Assembly: GCA_033763835.1 (NCBI GenBank) | Contig: JANRJS010000033.1 | Coordinates: 124,001-188,000, forward strand | DNA length: 64,000 nt | From: JAPKYZ01 sp033763835 | GTDB lineage: Bacteria; Acidobacteriota; Terriglobia; Bryobacterales; Bryobacteraceae | Direction of reading: 5' to 3' | Part shown: positions 8,566 through 18,541 of the stretch, piece by piece | How the letters are laid out: every line of letters starts with the position of its first letter | Numbering within the stretch: position 1 is the stretch's first letter | Notes under the pieces: generated by a model | Seen by the model: only the letters and a program-made list of their open reading frames with translations | Databases searched by the model: none | What the model was told of the DNA's origin: nothing | Program-made: the position numbers and the translations under genes

Positions 8566-9245
8566 TATGGAAACCCGAATTCTATCCCGAGAAGCTTCCC
8601 CAGAAGAAGTTCCTGACGCATTACGCCAGCCGTCTGAACGGGGTCGAAATCAATTACACGTTCCACCGGCTGCCGTCGGCTTCGACGCTCGAAGGATGGC
8701 TGTCCGATACGCCGGCGGGATTTTCGTTCGCGCTCAAGGCGCACCAACGCTTGACCCATTTGCAGCGGCTTGCCCGCAGCGAGTTCACGCGAGTGTTCTT
8801 CGAGTCGATCGACGCGTTGCGCGTTCACAAACGTCTGGGACCGATTCTGTTTCAACTGCCGCCCAACCTGCCGCGCGACCTCGATAAGTTAAAGGACTTC
8901 GCGGAGGACATTCCGGAAGGCGTGCGCTGCGCGTTCGAGTTCCGCAATAAGAGTTGGTTCGACGAACCTGTGTACGAGTTTCTCGCCTCGCGCGGGTTCG
9001 CGCTTTGTCTGGCGGAGTCCGACAAGCTCGTCGTGCCCGACCGGGTGACGGCGGACTTCGTCTACTTCCGGTTGCGCAAGAGCGAGTACTCGCCCGAAGA
9101 CCGCGCCGAGATCGCCGCGCGATGCGCGTCCCTACTCGCGGAGGGCAAAGACGTCTATGTGTTCTTTAAGCACGAGGACGATCCGGCGGGCGCCCTCTAC
9201 GCCGAGGGCCTGCTACAGGGACAGCAAAACGCCGCGCGCGGGTAA
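8523..9245 (+). CDS. DUF72 (YecE-like) TIM-barrel protein
   Basis: This 240-residue protein of the DUF72/YecE family opens with LIAGTSGFAYPLWKPEFYP and continues with LNGVEINYTFHRLPS near residue 40, VRCAFEFRNKSWFDE near residue 140 and VYFRLRKSEYS near residue 185, all family hallmarks. These proteins adopt a TIM barrel, and no biochemical role is firmly established. The start overlaps the divergent sialidase-like gene by 43 bases and the end overlaps the convergent addA gene by 33 bases, so it is wedged between two minus-strand genes. It is probably transcribed alone. Confidence 0.92.
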   Translation: MAQLIAGTSGFAYPLWKPEFYPEKLPQKKFLTHYASRLNGVEINYTFHRLPSASTLEGWLSDTPAGFSFALKAHQRLTHLQRLARSEFTRVFFESIDALRVHKRLGPILFQLPPNLPRDLDKLKDFAEDIPEGVRCAFEFRNKSWFDEPVYEFLASRGFALCLAESDKLVVPDRVTADFVYFRLRKSEYSPEDRAEIAARCASLLAEGKDVYVFFKHEDDPAGALYAEGLLQGQQNAARG

Positions 9246-12200
9246 ACCGGTGAGCTTCGTCAAGGCGAGCGTGTACCAGTGCAACTGCCGCGCATAATGC
9301 CGCCGCTTTATCTCGAGGTCCGCGTCCGTCTTGAAGTCGACCACCACCCACTCGCCGTTCTCGACGAACGCGAGGTCGATCACGCCGTCGAGCACTCGCC
9401 CGTCGTCGAGCGTTAAGGTCAACGGCGATTCGCGCAGCACGCGCGGCGAATCGTTCGCTCTCGCAAATACGGGATGAGCGAGCGCCCGCTCCACGCACTC
9501 GCGCGCGGCCATCGCTTCCTCGGGCGATGCGCCCTTCACGCGAGCCTCGATATCGACGGAGCGCGGCGACCGGTCGCGCAAACCGGCGTGGACCAGTTCG
9601 CCGAACCGACGGCCACCGGGGCGCGGACCGAGGCGCGGGATCACGACAATCTCCGTTTCGCCCGGCTCGATAGAGGCGGCGGACGCTTCGCTGGGCAGAA
9701 ACAAATCGATGGACGGGTGCGCGCCCATGACGTTGATTCGCTCGCGCCGCTCGCGCCACTGGTTGTAGGCGGCAGTCCCCGGTTCCGCTTCCGGCCCCTC
9801 GGCCAGAAGGTTCTGATGCTGAATGCCGAAGCGCGGCTCGACACTCAAGTTCAAGATCGCCGGATCCCACCACACCACTTCGGCATGCATACCAGGTTTG
9901 ACCGATTCGTCCGGCCGACCCATAAACTCCGCCGGCCATTCGAGCACGGAGCTTTCGCCGAACTTCGGACATCCCGGCGCGGGCGTCGCATTGCGCCAAT
10001 CGTTCTTCGGGGGATAGAGCGCTTTTTCGAGCGGTTCGAGCCAGTTGTCTTTCAGTGGACCCGCGCCCACGGCGGGGACGACCAGCAAATCCCGCGCGCG
10101 CGTCGCGGCGACATACGCCACCCGCACGCCTTCCGCCCGCTCGCGTTCGAGTTCTTCGTCTTCGTGTTCGATCAACTCCACCGGACTTAGACGGAGAAGC
10201 TTCGTCGCGCAGAGCCGCCCGCGGACGTATCTTTCGGGCTCTTCGCTATGGAGATGCGCGGTGAGATCGGCGAGGACGACCACCGGAAACTCGAGACCCT
10301 TCGCGCCGTGGACGGTCATCAGCCGCACGCCGCTCGCGCCTTCCTCCAAGATGGGCGACTCCGAAGTTTCCGCTTTCTGCGCCTGCCGGTCCAGCGCTTC
10401 GACAAAACCGCGGAACGAAATGCCTCCATTGGTTTCGTAGGCACGCGCCAGATCGGCGATGCGATGCACGTTGGCCAGCACTTGCGAACCCGCGGGCCGG
10501 ATGGCGAACGCGGCGTGCGCGCGCACACTTTCGAGCAGCGCATTGATCGTCTCGGCGGCGGGGCGGCGGTTTCGTTCGCGATGGAGCGCCGCGAGAAGAT
10601 AGAGCGCCTCCGCAATAGGCGCCAGCGCCGGATCCCCGGAACGTTTTCCGAACGGATGCAGCTTGCCCGCTTCCGCGCGCCATGTCAGTAGATCCGCATC
10701 GGGAATCGCGAACAGTGAACCCTTGAGGGTCGCGAAGACGTGCAACTCGTCGTCCGGCCACTCTACGGCGGCGAGGGCGGCGCGAATCGTCTCCACTTCC
10801 TCGCGCTGGTGGAACGATCGCGAACCGACCAGCAGATGTCCCACGCCGCGCGCTTCCAATCCGCGCGCGTATTCGCGGGCGATATCGCGTCCGAAGTTCT
10901 GGAAGCGCCGGAACAGAACGCACACGTGATGTTCCGCGATGCGCTCGCTGTCGCGCGTCTTCCAGCCGCTGTTTCGCACCAGCCACTCGACAAACGCGCA
11001 GATCGCCTCGGGTAACGAAGCGTCGATCGGTCCGCGGGCGATGCCGCGAAAGCCAAAGGGCTTGGGCACCGGTAGCGCGACGACGGACGGTTGCGATTCG
11101 CTCGCCGCGCGGCCCTCGCGCAGCGGTACGTACGCGGCTTGTCCCGGATCGCCGGTCATCTCCGGCGAGAAGGCGCGATTGACGAATTCCTGCAGCGGGC
11201 GCGTGCCGCGAAAGTTGCGCGTCAGATGAATTGTCTTCACGCCGCGCTCTTCGAGCGAACTGCGGATGCGTTGGTAGAGCGCGACATCCGCGCGCCGGAA
11301 CTTGTAAATCGACTGTTTGGGATCGCCTACCGCGAAGAGCTTACCGGGCGCGGGAGCCGCCTGAAGCCAATCGTTCTCTTCCGGATCGTCGGCCGCGAGC
11401 AAAAGGATCAATTCCGCCTGCAAGGGATCGGTATCTTGAAATTCGTCGACGTAGAGATGCGTAAACCGGCGCTGCAAGTAGCGCCGCACGCCCGCGTCGT
11501 CGCGAACCAGATCCCGGGCGCGAATCAAAAGATCGAGAAAATCCAGCTTGCCCCCGCGCCGTTTTAGCTCGCCGTAGCCGTCCACCAGCGTCAGCATTTC
11601 CTCGCGCAGCGCGACCACAAGATCGGCATCCGCGCGGCGGCGCAATTGTTCGAGGGCGTAGTTCAGCGTATCGACGTGTTTCACTTTGCGCAGCGACCGA
11701 CGTAAAGCCGCCAGCCGAGCCTCGAGCAGATCGTAGTCGCGGCCGCGCACCGCCTCGAACCGTTCGATCCATTGCGCGAGCGCGCGAATCTCCAAGTATT
11801 CCTTCGCGTTCTTAAGCTTTGGCGCGGTCTCGCAAAGCAACTTCGCGGCGGCGTCGATCTCGGCTTGGCGGTCCCAATCGCGGCGTTCCCAATCGGCGGG
11901 ATAATCGCGCCATTCGATCAACTCGCGCGCCGCGTGCAGTAACTGCTCGCTGGCCGGAGTCTTCGCGCCCGCCAAGCGGGCAAGAGCCCGGCGCAACGCC
12001 CGCGAATCCTCGCCGAGACGGCGCTCGAACCAGGCGCGAAAGGCCCGCCCGCGCAGTTCGGCCGCCTGCTGTTCGTTTAACTCCTCGAACTTCGGATCGA
12101 CGCACGCTTCCACCGGACGTTCGCGCAGAATCTGGGCGCAGAAGGCGTGGATGGTTCCAATGGACGCTTCTTCCAAATGCGCGAGAGCCTCTCGCAGGTG

Positions 12201-12476
12201 CTCCGCCGCAGCCCCCGCGCTCTCCTTTAGCCGGCGGTCCAACCCCGCGCGGAGCCGGAGCTTTAGCTCTCCGGCGGCCTTATTCGTGAACGTCACCGCC
12301 ACGATGCGGTCGACGCTCGCCCGTCCGCTTTCCAGCGTGTGAACGATGCGCCGCACGAGTTCCGAAGTCTTGCCCGTGCCCGCCGCCGCCTCCACCAGCA
12401 GGCTCTCGTCGAGCGATTCGCGAATCCGCGTTCGCGCGTCCGAATCGTCGAACAGCGCGACCACCTTAGCGCTCAC
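9213..12476 (-). CDS. addA: AddA-type helicase-nuclease subunit
   Basis: This 1087-residue UvrD/Rep-family protein carries a C-terminal RecB-like nuclease domain, as in AddA. Helicase motifs in order are Walker A AAAGTGKTS (residues 30-38), LYVDEFQDTDPLQ, FAVGDPKQSIYKFRRAD, RLMTVHGAKGLEFPVVVLADL and VAYVAATRARDLL. The nuclease motif is DGVIDLAFVENGEWVVVDFKTD near residue 1035, with an Asp/Asp-Lys pair. The helicase unwinds double-strand ends, and the AddAB complex resects them to load RecA. The gene overlaps addB by four bases (12473-12476) and follows ku and addB in one operon. No recB, recC or recD was seen in the window. Confidence 0.9.
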   Translation of the reverse strand: MSAKVVALFDDSDARTRIRESLDESLLVEAAAGTGKTSELVRRIVHTLESGRASVDRIVAVTFTNKAAGELKLRLRAGLDRRLKESAGAAAEHLREALAHLEEASIGTIHAFCAQILRERPVEACVDPKFEELNEQQAAELRGRAFRAWFERRLGEDSRALRRALARLAGAKTPASEQLLHAARELIEWRDYPADWERRDWDRQAEIDAAAKLLCETAPKLKNAKEYLEIRALAQWIERFEAVRGRDYDLLEARLAALRRSLRKVKHVDTLNYALEQLRRRADADLVVALREEMLTLVDGYGELKRRGGKLDFLDLLIRARDLVRDDAGVRRYLQRRFTHLYVDEFQDTDPLQAELILLLAADDPEENDWLQAAPAPGKLFAVGDPKQSIYKFRRADVALYQRIRSSLEERGVKTIHLTRNFRGTRPLQEFVNRAFSPEMTGDPGQAAYVPLREGRAASESQPSVVALPVPKPFGFRGIARGPIDASLPEAICAFVEWLVRNSGWKTRDSERIAEHHVCVLFRRFQNFGRDIAREYARGLEARGVGHLLVGSRSFHQREEVETIRAALAAVEWPDDELHVFATLKGSLFAIPDADLLTWRAEAGKLHPFGKRSGDPALAPIAEALYLLAALHRERNRRPAAETINALLESVRAHAAFAIRPAGSQVLANVHRIADLARAYETNGGISFRGFVEALDRQAQKAETSESPILEEGASGVRLMTVHGAKGLEFPVVVLADLTAHLHSEEPERYVRGRLCATKLLRLSPVELIEHEDEELERERAEGVRVAYVAATRARDLLVVPAVGAGPLKDNWLEPLEKALYPPKNDWRNATPAPGCPKFGESSVLEWPAEFMGRPDESVKPGMHAEVVWWDPAILNLSVEPRFGIQHQNLLAEGPEAEPGTAAYNQWRERRERINVMGAHPSIDLFLPSEASAASIEPGETEIVVIPRLGPRPGGRRFGELVHAGLRDRSPRSVDIEARVKGASPEEAMAARECVERALAHPVFARANDSPRVLRESPLTLTLDDGRVLDGVIDLAFVENGEWVVVDFKTDADLEIKRRHYARQLHWYTLALTKLTGLPARGVLLSL

Positions 12477-15349
12477 GGCATTCCCCGCAACTGAGTGAGT
12501 CCGGGGAGCGGGGGTTTGAGCGCGGTGCGCCGCTCCTCATAAGGGCCGCAAACGATCCCGTACTCGCACACGCCGCACGCGTCGCGGCGGGGGGCGGCAA
12601 CCAGGCGGCCTTCCCCGATCGCGCGATCGACGGTTTGCAACGCTTCGCGCGCGTAGTGGCGGGTGGCGTCGGCGAACTTGACCTCGATTTCGGAGTAGCC
12701 GCCGCGTTGGGTGCAATAGAAAAGACGGCCCGTGGCGACCTGCGCTCCGAGCGTAACCTCCGCCGCCGCGGCGTACAGCGCGGGTTGCAGGAAAGCGCCG
12801 CGCCCGATATGCACGGGCTTTTCCTCCGGCGGCTTGCCGGTCTTGTGATCGGTAACGCGATACACCCCGCCGACCGGATCGAACTCGATCAGGTCGAGCC
12901 GGCCGCGCAAATGGACGGCGTCGAATACCGTGGCGGCGATTTCGCGTTCGGCGTCGCGCGGCTCCCAGCGGTCCTCGCGCGAAAGCTCGCGTAGCCATCC
13001 GCGCAGGTCGGTACGCAGGTCTTCGATCTCGGCCGTCCACACGCGTTCGATCGCAGGCGCGAGTTTCTCCGCGTACTCCGCCGCCACTTCGTCGAGTTTC
13101 CCGTCGCCCAGCGCGATCATCTCGTCGAGATCCGCGTCGGCGTCGTAGTTGGCGAAGAAACGGCGCTGCACTTCGTGAAACAGCGTGCCGCGCGTCAACG
13201 GGTCCAATTGCTCGATCGCCACCGGTTCCTCGCGCGGGGCCAGCCGATGGATCGCCGAGAGCAGAAACTGGTAGGGACACGCGGCGAAGCGCTGCAAGGA
13301 AGTAGCCGAGTGCGGGCGCGCGAGCAAACGGTGCGCCTCAAGCGCGCGATGCTCCGCGTACAGACCGTCGGAGCCGGACCACTTGGTTTCCCAACGCTTC
13401 CACCGCGTCCGGGTCGACCGCGCGAGCGCCGGATTCGCGTCGAGCATATATCGCGTGCGCCCCCGCGCCGAACGGTCGTTCATCGCGGCGGCCAGTACCG
13501 CCAAGTCGTACTCCGCGTCGTCGATCGCGTTCGAGGGTTCCGCCGGGGCGGGCCAGCCCAGTCTCGCCTGAGCCGCTTCGCGGGCGCGAGTCTGGAACTC
13601 CTCGATTTTGGGAAACTCGCCCGCCGCCGCGCGCACCACTTCGAGCGCGTAGAACGAGGGGACCCGCGGGCGAGACTGCGCCGCATCGAGCCTTGGATAA
13701 GACGTCGTAAGCCGGGCGCCCGCCGCCGCGGCGATGTGTAACAAAAGGCGCTCGCGCGCGGCGCGCGTGGCATTCGTGGCAAGAGCGGGGCTGTAACGTT
13801 CGCGCTCCCCGTCGAGCAGGAGCGGATCTTCGAGCACGCGCACGGGAAATAGCCCCTCGGCCAGCCCCGGCAGAAATACCGCATCGAAGTGGCGGCCGCG
13901 CGCTTCCTCGATCGAGGCGACAAACACTTGCCCGAAGCGCCGCGCGGGAGGCTCGACACGCAGTGCGCCTAAACGCTCGCCCAACGCCGCCGCTACCTCC
14001 TCGAGACTCACCGGCCCCACTTCGGCCATTGGATGCAACTCGTCGAGCACCGCGAGGATCGCTTCCGGACGCCGGACCGCGAGTTTCGCGAGCGCGGCGA
14101 TTCCGGTGAGCCACGCACCCCAGGTGGCTTGCTTGGGCAGCGCCGCCAGTTCGCGAACGACGGGCAAGGCGAACTCCGTCAGCCGCTCGAGTTGCGCGAG
14201 CCGCCGCTCGATCGACGGGCGATAGGACTCTTCGATGTCACCCGTCAGTTGCGCTTCGAACTCCGCGCGCAATCCCGCCAGCCGCCGCTCCCACCGCTCC
14301 GCGCCGCCGATCACCGCCGCGTCCACGATCAGTTGCTCCCAGCCGGCCTGCATCGCGGGCGCTTCGGCCAGCGACAGATACTCGGCAAACCGCGACGCCG
14401 AGAGCCGCTCCGCCGCGCATTCGAGCAGCGCGAGCAGCGCCCGCCCGGCGGGATCGGGCCGCACCGCGCCCAGGCTGTAGTAACCGGGAATGCCCGCCCG
14501 CCGCAGCGCTTCTTCCACCAGCGGCTGGTAACGCGCCGGGTGGCGCAACAGGATCGCGACCCGGTCGAACGGCACGCCTCGATCGGCCAGATCGCGAATG
14601 CGCCGGGCGATCTCGACGCACTCGAAGTTTTCGCCCGGCGACGAGAAGTAGTCGAGATCGGCGGGCAGCTCGCGATCTCCCAGGCGGTCTTGCAGCACCG
14701 CGCCAGGCAGCGCACGAGCGAGGGCCGCCGCCGATTCCCGATCCGCTTCGAGCGTCAACGCCAGCGCCGAAGGAGCGTCGCGTACTACCCGCGCGAGCAA
14801 ACGTTCCGTGAGCGCATCGCGAACCGGCAAATCGAGGAAGACCGCCGGCAAACCCAACAGCCGGTGCGAACCGCAATCCGCCGCCAGCGCGAACAACTCC
14901 GCCATATCGGCCAGTTGCGCTTCGCGACGCAGTTCTTCGTATTTCGCGAGCAGGCGCGCTAAGTCGCCATCCGGCTGGACGGCGTTCATCCGTAGTTCGT
15001 CGAGCGTCGCCGCCGCCGCGCGCACAAATCCGGGAGTGTCGGCGATGCGCGCGAAGTACTCGAAGCGCCGCTCGCGCCGCAGTTCGTAAACCGCGCGCGC
15101 GACGAGGGCCTCGCGGCCCAGGGGAGTTAATGGCGCGAGTCCGTGCGCCGCCAGAGCTTCCGCGGCGAGTTGCGCCGCCAGTTGCATCGGCGTCAAGCGG
15201 TAGATGCCGAGAGAACCCCCGGACGCCCGCCAGACCGGTTCGTCCGCCGCGCCTTTCTCCGGCGCGAGGATCAACGCCTCGCCGCCGAGCGCCCCGCTCG
15301 CCGCGTCCAGAAGTTCGCGATAGGACCGGCCCCGGACAATGCGGCGCAT
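12473..15349 (-). CDS. addB: AddB-type nuclease subunit
   Basis: This 958-residue protein has the AddB layout: a helicase-like body without a usable Walker A and a C-terminal PD-(D/E)XK nuclease domain with GRLDLIEFDPVGGVYRVTDHKTGKP near residue 810. A likely iron-sulfur cluster is formed by one cysteine before the nuclease (RFAACPYQFLL, near residue 700) and three at the end (CGVCEYGIVC), the C-x2-C-x5-C spacing typical of AddB. With AddA it processes double-strand breaks. The gene lies nine bases after ku and overlaps addA, so all three should be made together. Sequence divergence in the N-terminal part is expected for this family. Confidence 0.85.
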   Translation of the reverse strand: MRRIVRGRSYRELLDAASGALGGEALILAPEKGAADEPVWRASGGSLGIYRLTPMQLAAQLAAEALAAHGLAPLTPLGREALVARAVYELRRERRFEYFARIADTPGFVRAAAATLDELRMNAVQPDGDLARLLAKYEELRREAQLADMAELFALAADCGSHRLLGLPAVFLDLPVRDALTERLLARVVRDAPSALALTLEADRESAAALARALPGAVLQDRLGDRELPADLDYFSSPGENFECVEIARRIRDLADRGVPFDRVAILLRHPARYQPLVEEALRRAGIPGYYSLGAVRPDPAGRALLALLECAAERLSASRFAEYLSLAEAPAMQAGWEQLIVDAAVIGGAERWERRLAGLRAEFEAQLTGDIEESYRPSIERRLAQLERLTEFALPVVRELAALPKQATWGAWLTGIAALAKLAVRRPEAILAVLDELHPMAEVGPVSLEEVAAALGERLGALRVEPPARRFGQVFVASIEEARGRHFDAVFLPGLAEGLFPVRVLEDPLLLDGERERYSPALATNATRAARERLLLHIAAAAGARLTTSYPRLDAAQSRPRVPSFYALEVVRAAAGEFPKIEEFQTRAREAAQARLGWPAPAEPSNAIDDAEYDLAVLAAAMNDRSARGRTRYMLDANPALARSTRTRWKRWETKWSGSDGLYAEHRALEAHRLLARPHSATSLQRFAACPYQFLLSAIHRLAPREEPVAIEQLDPLTRGTLFHEVQRRFFANYDADADLDEMIALGDGKLDEVAAEYAEKLAPAIERVWTAEIEDLRTDLRGWLRELSREDRWEPRDAEREIAATVFDAVHLRGRLDLIEFDPVGGVYRVTDHKTGKPPEEKPVHIGRGAFLQPALYAAAAEVTLGAQVATGRLFYCTQRGGYSEIEVKFADATRHYAREALQTVDRAIGEGRLVAAPRRDACGVCEYGIVCGPYEERRTALKPPLPGLTQLRGMP

Positions 15350-15358
15350 GCCGAAAAG

Positions 15359-16198
15359 CTACCGGGCGCGCACCCGGCGCTTGCGATTTTCCTCCGCGCC
15401 GGCGGTGATCTCGGTCACCTCCGCGGGCGGCTTTTTGAGAGCGGCCAGCGAACTCTTGAGCGCCTCCATAATGTCGATGACCGGCGCGAGTTCCTGCTCC
15501 TGCGGTGGGGCCACCACTTCCTGCCCGGCGATCTTAGCTTCGATCATGCCGCGCAGGGTCTCGCGATACGTGTCGCGGTACTTTTCGTGGTCGAAGTCCG
15601 CCGCCAGCGCTTGAATCAGCGTATTGGCCATCGCCAATTCCTTGTCCGTCACCAGATCGGTGTTGGTGCGGAACTCGTCCGTCGCCCGAATCTCGTCGCG
15701 GTAATACATCGTGTGGAGGATGATGCCGTGCTTGCCGGGGCGCAGAATCGTAATGTGCTCCCGGTTGTGCATGGTCAGCTTCGCCACCGCCGCGTAGCCG
15801 GACTTGCGCATCGCCTCGAACAAAAGCGTGTAAGGCTTCTCGCCCGCCTCGTCCGGCTGGATGTAGTAGCTCTGTTCGAGAATGACTGCGTCCATCTCGT
15901 CCGATTTCACGAACTCCAGAATCTCCATCACCTTCGCGGTCTTGGGCTGGATCTTCTTAATGTCCTCGTCCTCGATCACCACGTAGCGGTCTTTTTCGTA
16001 CTCGTAGCCCTTCACCAGTTCGCTGCGCGGTACCGGCTTATCTTCGGCGATGCAATAGAGGACTTGTTTTACCCGCGAATGGTCGGCCTTATGGAGTTGG
16101 TTGAAGCCGACGGTTTCGCTGCGAGCCGCCGCCACCAGCTTCACCGGCAGCGAAACCAAACCGAACGTAATGTGTCCCTTCCAGATCGTGGATGCCAT
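15359..16198 (-). CDS. ku: Ku DNA end-binding protein
   Basis: This 279-residue bacterial Ku begins MASTIWKGHITFGLVSLPVKL, the family N-terminus, and contains the core beta-barrel and bridge elements (YVVIEDEDIKKIQPKTAKVMEILEFV, then GYAAVAKLTMHNREHI). The C-terminal 60 residues are Ala/Pro/Lys/Arg-rich and end in a basic tail. The homodimer threads onto DNA ends and recruits LigD for non-homologous end joining. Here ku is the first gene of an operon with addB and addA, nine bases from addB. LigD lies 17 kb away at 33106-35598. A 51-bp gap separates ku from divergent tatA. Confidence 0.96.
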   Translation of the reverse strand: MASTIWKGHITFGLVSLPVKLVAAARSETVGFNQLHKADHSRVKQVLYCIAEDKPVPRSELVKGYEYEKDRYVVIEDEDIKKIQPKTAKVMEILEFVKSDEMDAVILEQSYYIQPDEAGEKPYTLLFEAMRKSGYAAVAKLTMHNREHITILRPGKHGIILHTMYYRDEIRATDEFRTNTDLVTDKELAMANTLIQALAADFDHEKYRDTYRETLRGMIEAKIAGQEVVAPPQEQELAPVIDIMEALKSSLAALKKPPAEVTEITAGAEENRKRRVRAR

Positions 16199-16249
16199 GA
16201 GACTTCCGTCATTAGGCTACAATAAAGCTGACTTTCGATAGGAGGCCCC

Positions 16250-16459
16250 ATGACTGCGTTGGATTCCGTTGCGTTTCTCGGTTCCCTCGGCCCGATGGAG
16301 TTGATGTTGATTCTGGCAGTCGCCGTATTGCTGTTCGGCGGCCGTAAGATTCCCGAGGTGGCCAAGGGCCTGGGCGAAGGCATCAAGAACTTCAAGAACG
16401 CCTTGAAGACCGAAGAGAAGCCCACCGATTTCAAAACCGAAGAGAAGAAGCAGGCGTAG
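16250..16459 (+). CDS. tatA: Sec-independent protein translocase TatA/TatE
   Basis: This 69-residue protein has the TatA layout: a single N-terminal membrane helix (GPMELMLILAVAVLLFGGRKIPEVAK, about residues 13-38) with the FGGRKIPE hinge, an amphipathic helix (AKGLGEGIKNFKNALK) and a short charged tail. It forms the protein-conducting oligomer of the twin-arginine pathway. A strong ribosome-binding site, AGGAGG at 16240-16245, sits five bases before the ATG, and a possible -10 (TACAAT) lies at 16218-16223. No tatB or tatC is nearby. A stem-loop terminator follows at 16520. Confidence 0.95.
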   Translation: MTALDSVAFLGSLGPMELMLILAVAVLLFGGRKIPEVAKGLGEGIKNFKNALKTEEKPTDFKTEEKKQA

Positions 16460-16519
16460 AGCTTCTAGCGGCGCCGCCCGCAGTACATGGCGGCAGCCCG
16501 ATCGGATCGCGAAAAACGA

Positions 16520-16555
16520 AAACCCCGCGCCCGGTATGCCGGTTACGCGGGGTTT
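16520..16555. terminator. Bidirectional stem-loop terminator
   Basis: A perfect 10-bp stem (AAACCCCGCG at 16520-16529 with CGCGGGGTTT at 16546-16555) encloses a 16-nt loop that can itself pair as CCGG/CCGG. The A-rich left flank and T-rich right side make it work in both directions. It lies between the convergent tatA and hup genes, as expected for a shared terminator. Confidence 0.8.
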
Positions 16556-16595
16556 CGAGTTTCTAAGGACCTAGCGGGCGGTCCCGCTTCGGCGC

Positions 16596-16895
16596 CTACT
16601 TCTTCTTGGGCGGGACGATCGCGTCTTTCAGCGCTTTGGCGACGCGGAACTTCACGACCTTCTTCGCCGGAATTTTGATCGCCGCGCCCGTAGCGGGGTT
16701 GCGGCCCATGCGCGCTTTGGTTTCGCGGCGCACCAGTTTGCCGATGCCGGGGATGACGAACTCCCCGCTCTTCTTCGTTTCCTTGACGGCCAGATCGGCG
16801 AGGCTCGTGATAAAGCCCTTCGCCGCGGCCTTGCTGACGCCGTTGGCATCGGCCAGCGCGGCCACCAATTGCGCCTGAGTCATTCTGTCGGCCAT
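16596..16895 (-). CDS. hup: HU-family DNA-binding protein
   Basis: This 99-residue HU/IHF-family histone-like protein has an N-terminal dimerisation half (MTQAQLVAALADANGVSKA) and the beta-arm region with GKLVRRETKARMGRNPATG, where the conserved RNP sequence intercalates DNA. It ends in a Lys-rich tail (PPKKK). It compacts and bends chromosomal DNA. A GGAG ribosome-binding site precedes the ATG, and a well-formed promoter lies at 16967-16995 (listed separately), giving a leader of about 65 nt. It is downstream of the recA terminator, so it is expressed from its own promoter. Confidence 0.95.
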   Translation of the reverse strand: MADRMTQAQLVAALADANGVSKAAAKGFITSLADLAVKETKKSGEFVIPGIGKLVRRETKARMGRNPATGAAIKIPAKKVVKFRVAKALKDAIVPPKKK

Positions 16896-16966
16896 ATTTC
16901 TCCTTTTCGATTCTCCCGTAGGCCGGACCGCCGGGAGTTGCTCCCTTCAAGTCCGATTTCGTCCCT

Positions 16967-16995
16967 ATAGTACAGTCGGGTCACGCCGTTGTAAA
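16967..16995 (-). promoter_or_regulatory. Predicted sigma70-type promoter of hup
   Basis: On the minus strand, TTTACA (16990-16995) and TACTAT (16967-16972) are separated by exactly 17 bases, pointing towards the hup start at 16895. Transcription would begin near 16960. The region lies between the recA terminator and hup and has no other gene. This is a consensus match only. Confidence 0.6.
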
Positions 16996-17042
16996 GAGAG
17001 AAATCGCTCAAAACGCCCATTTTTCGGGCTTTTTTCGCCGTT

Positions 17043-17082
17043 TTTGAGAAAAAACATGTTGGACCCTTAATGTTTTAAGGGT
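17043..17082 (-). terminator. Intrinsic terminator after recA
   Basis: An 8-bp stem (ACCCTTAA at 17063-17070 with TTAAGGGT at 17075-17082) with a four-base loop lies just downstream of the recA stop. Read on the minus strand it is followed by a U-rich run (GTTTTTTCTC, near 17047-17056). The position and U-tract support a rho-independent terminator separating recA from hup. Confidence 0.7.
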
Positions 17083-17090
17083 TTGCGCGC

Positions 17091-18161
<1,071 letters not shown>

Positions 18162-18196
18162 TCTATATTCGCTTTTTCTTCTCTTTTCGTCAACCG

Positions 18197-18505
18197 TTAG
18201 TTGACAACCGCGTCCTTAACCTTCTTCGCCTTCTTCTCGATGGTCTTACCGGCTTTCTTCGCGGCTTCTTCCGCTTTCTCGGCGGCTTCCTTGGTCTTGT
18301 CCGCGACCTCTTCCGCGGCTTCCTTCGTCTTGTCGACCGCCGTTTCCGCAGCCTCTTTGGCCTTGTCGGCGGTCTTCTCGGCGGCGTCCTTTACCGCGTC
18401 GGCGGCTTTCTCCGCCTCGCGCTTCGCTTCGCTCTGCTGACTGGACGTGCAGCCGACGAATCCCAGCAATCCGGTAACGATCGCCAAAGTTTGTAATGTC
18501 TTCAT
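18197..18505 (-). CDS. Small lipoprotein with LEA/apolipoprotein-like repeats
   Basis: From the ATG at 18505 the 102-residue protein begins MKTLQTLAIVTGLLGFVGC, a lipoprotein signal with the lipobox cysteine at residue 19. The mature part is almost entirely Ala, Lys, Glu, Asp and Thr in 11-residue-like units (ADKAKEAAETAVDKTKEAAEEV), like group 3 LEA or apolipoprotein-type amphipathic helices. A Lys-rich tail follows. Such proteins often lie along membranes or protect cells during drying, but no function is proven. The frame is open eight codons further upstream, but only the chosen start gives a lipoprotein signal. It is immediately upstream of recA in the same direction. Confidence 0.8.
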   Translation of the reverse strand: MKTLQTLAIVTGLLGFVGCTSSQQSEAKREAEKAADAVKDAAEKTADKAKEAAETAVDKTKEAAEEVADKTKEAAEKAEEAAKKAGKTIEKKAKKVKDAVVN

Positions 18506-18541
18506 GATTGCGCCTCCGTGCGCACCCATAGAATAGACGGA

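Noticed and set aside
14033..14962. Open frame of 309 codons antisense to addB
   Set aside because: Low-complexity Arg/Gln-rich shadow. AddB motifs are on the opposite strand.
18162..18196. SOS box or promoter directly before recA
   Set aside because: A TTGACG is present but the spacing to any -10 is poor, and no palindrome of LexA type is visible.
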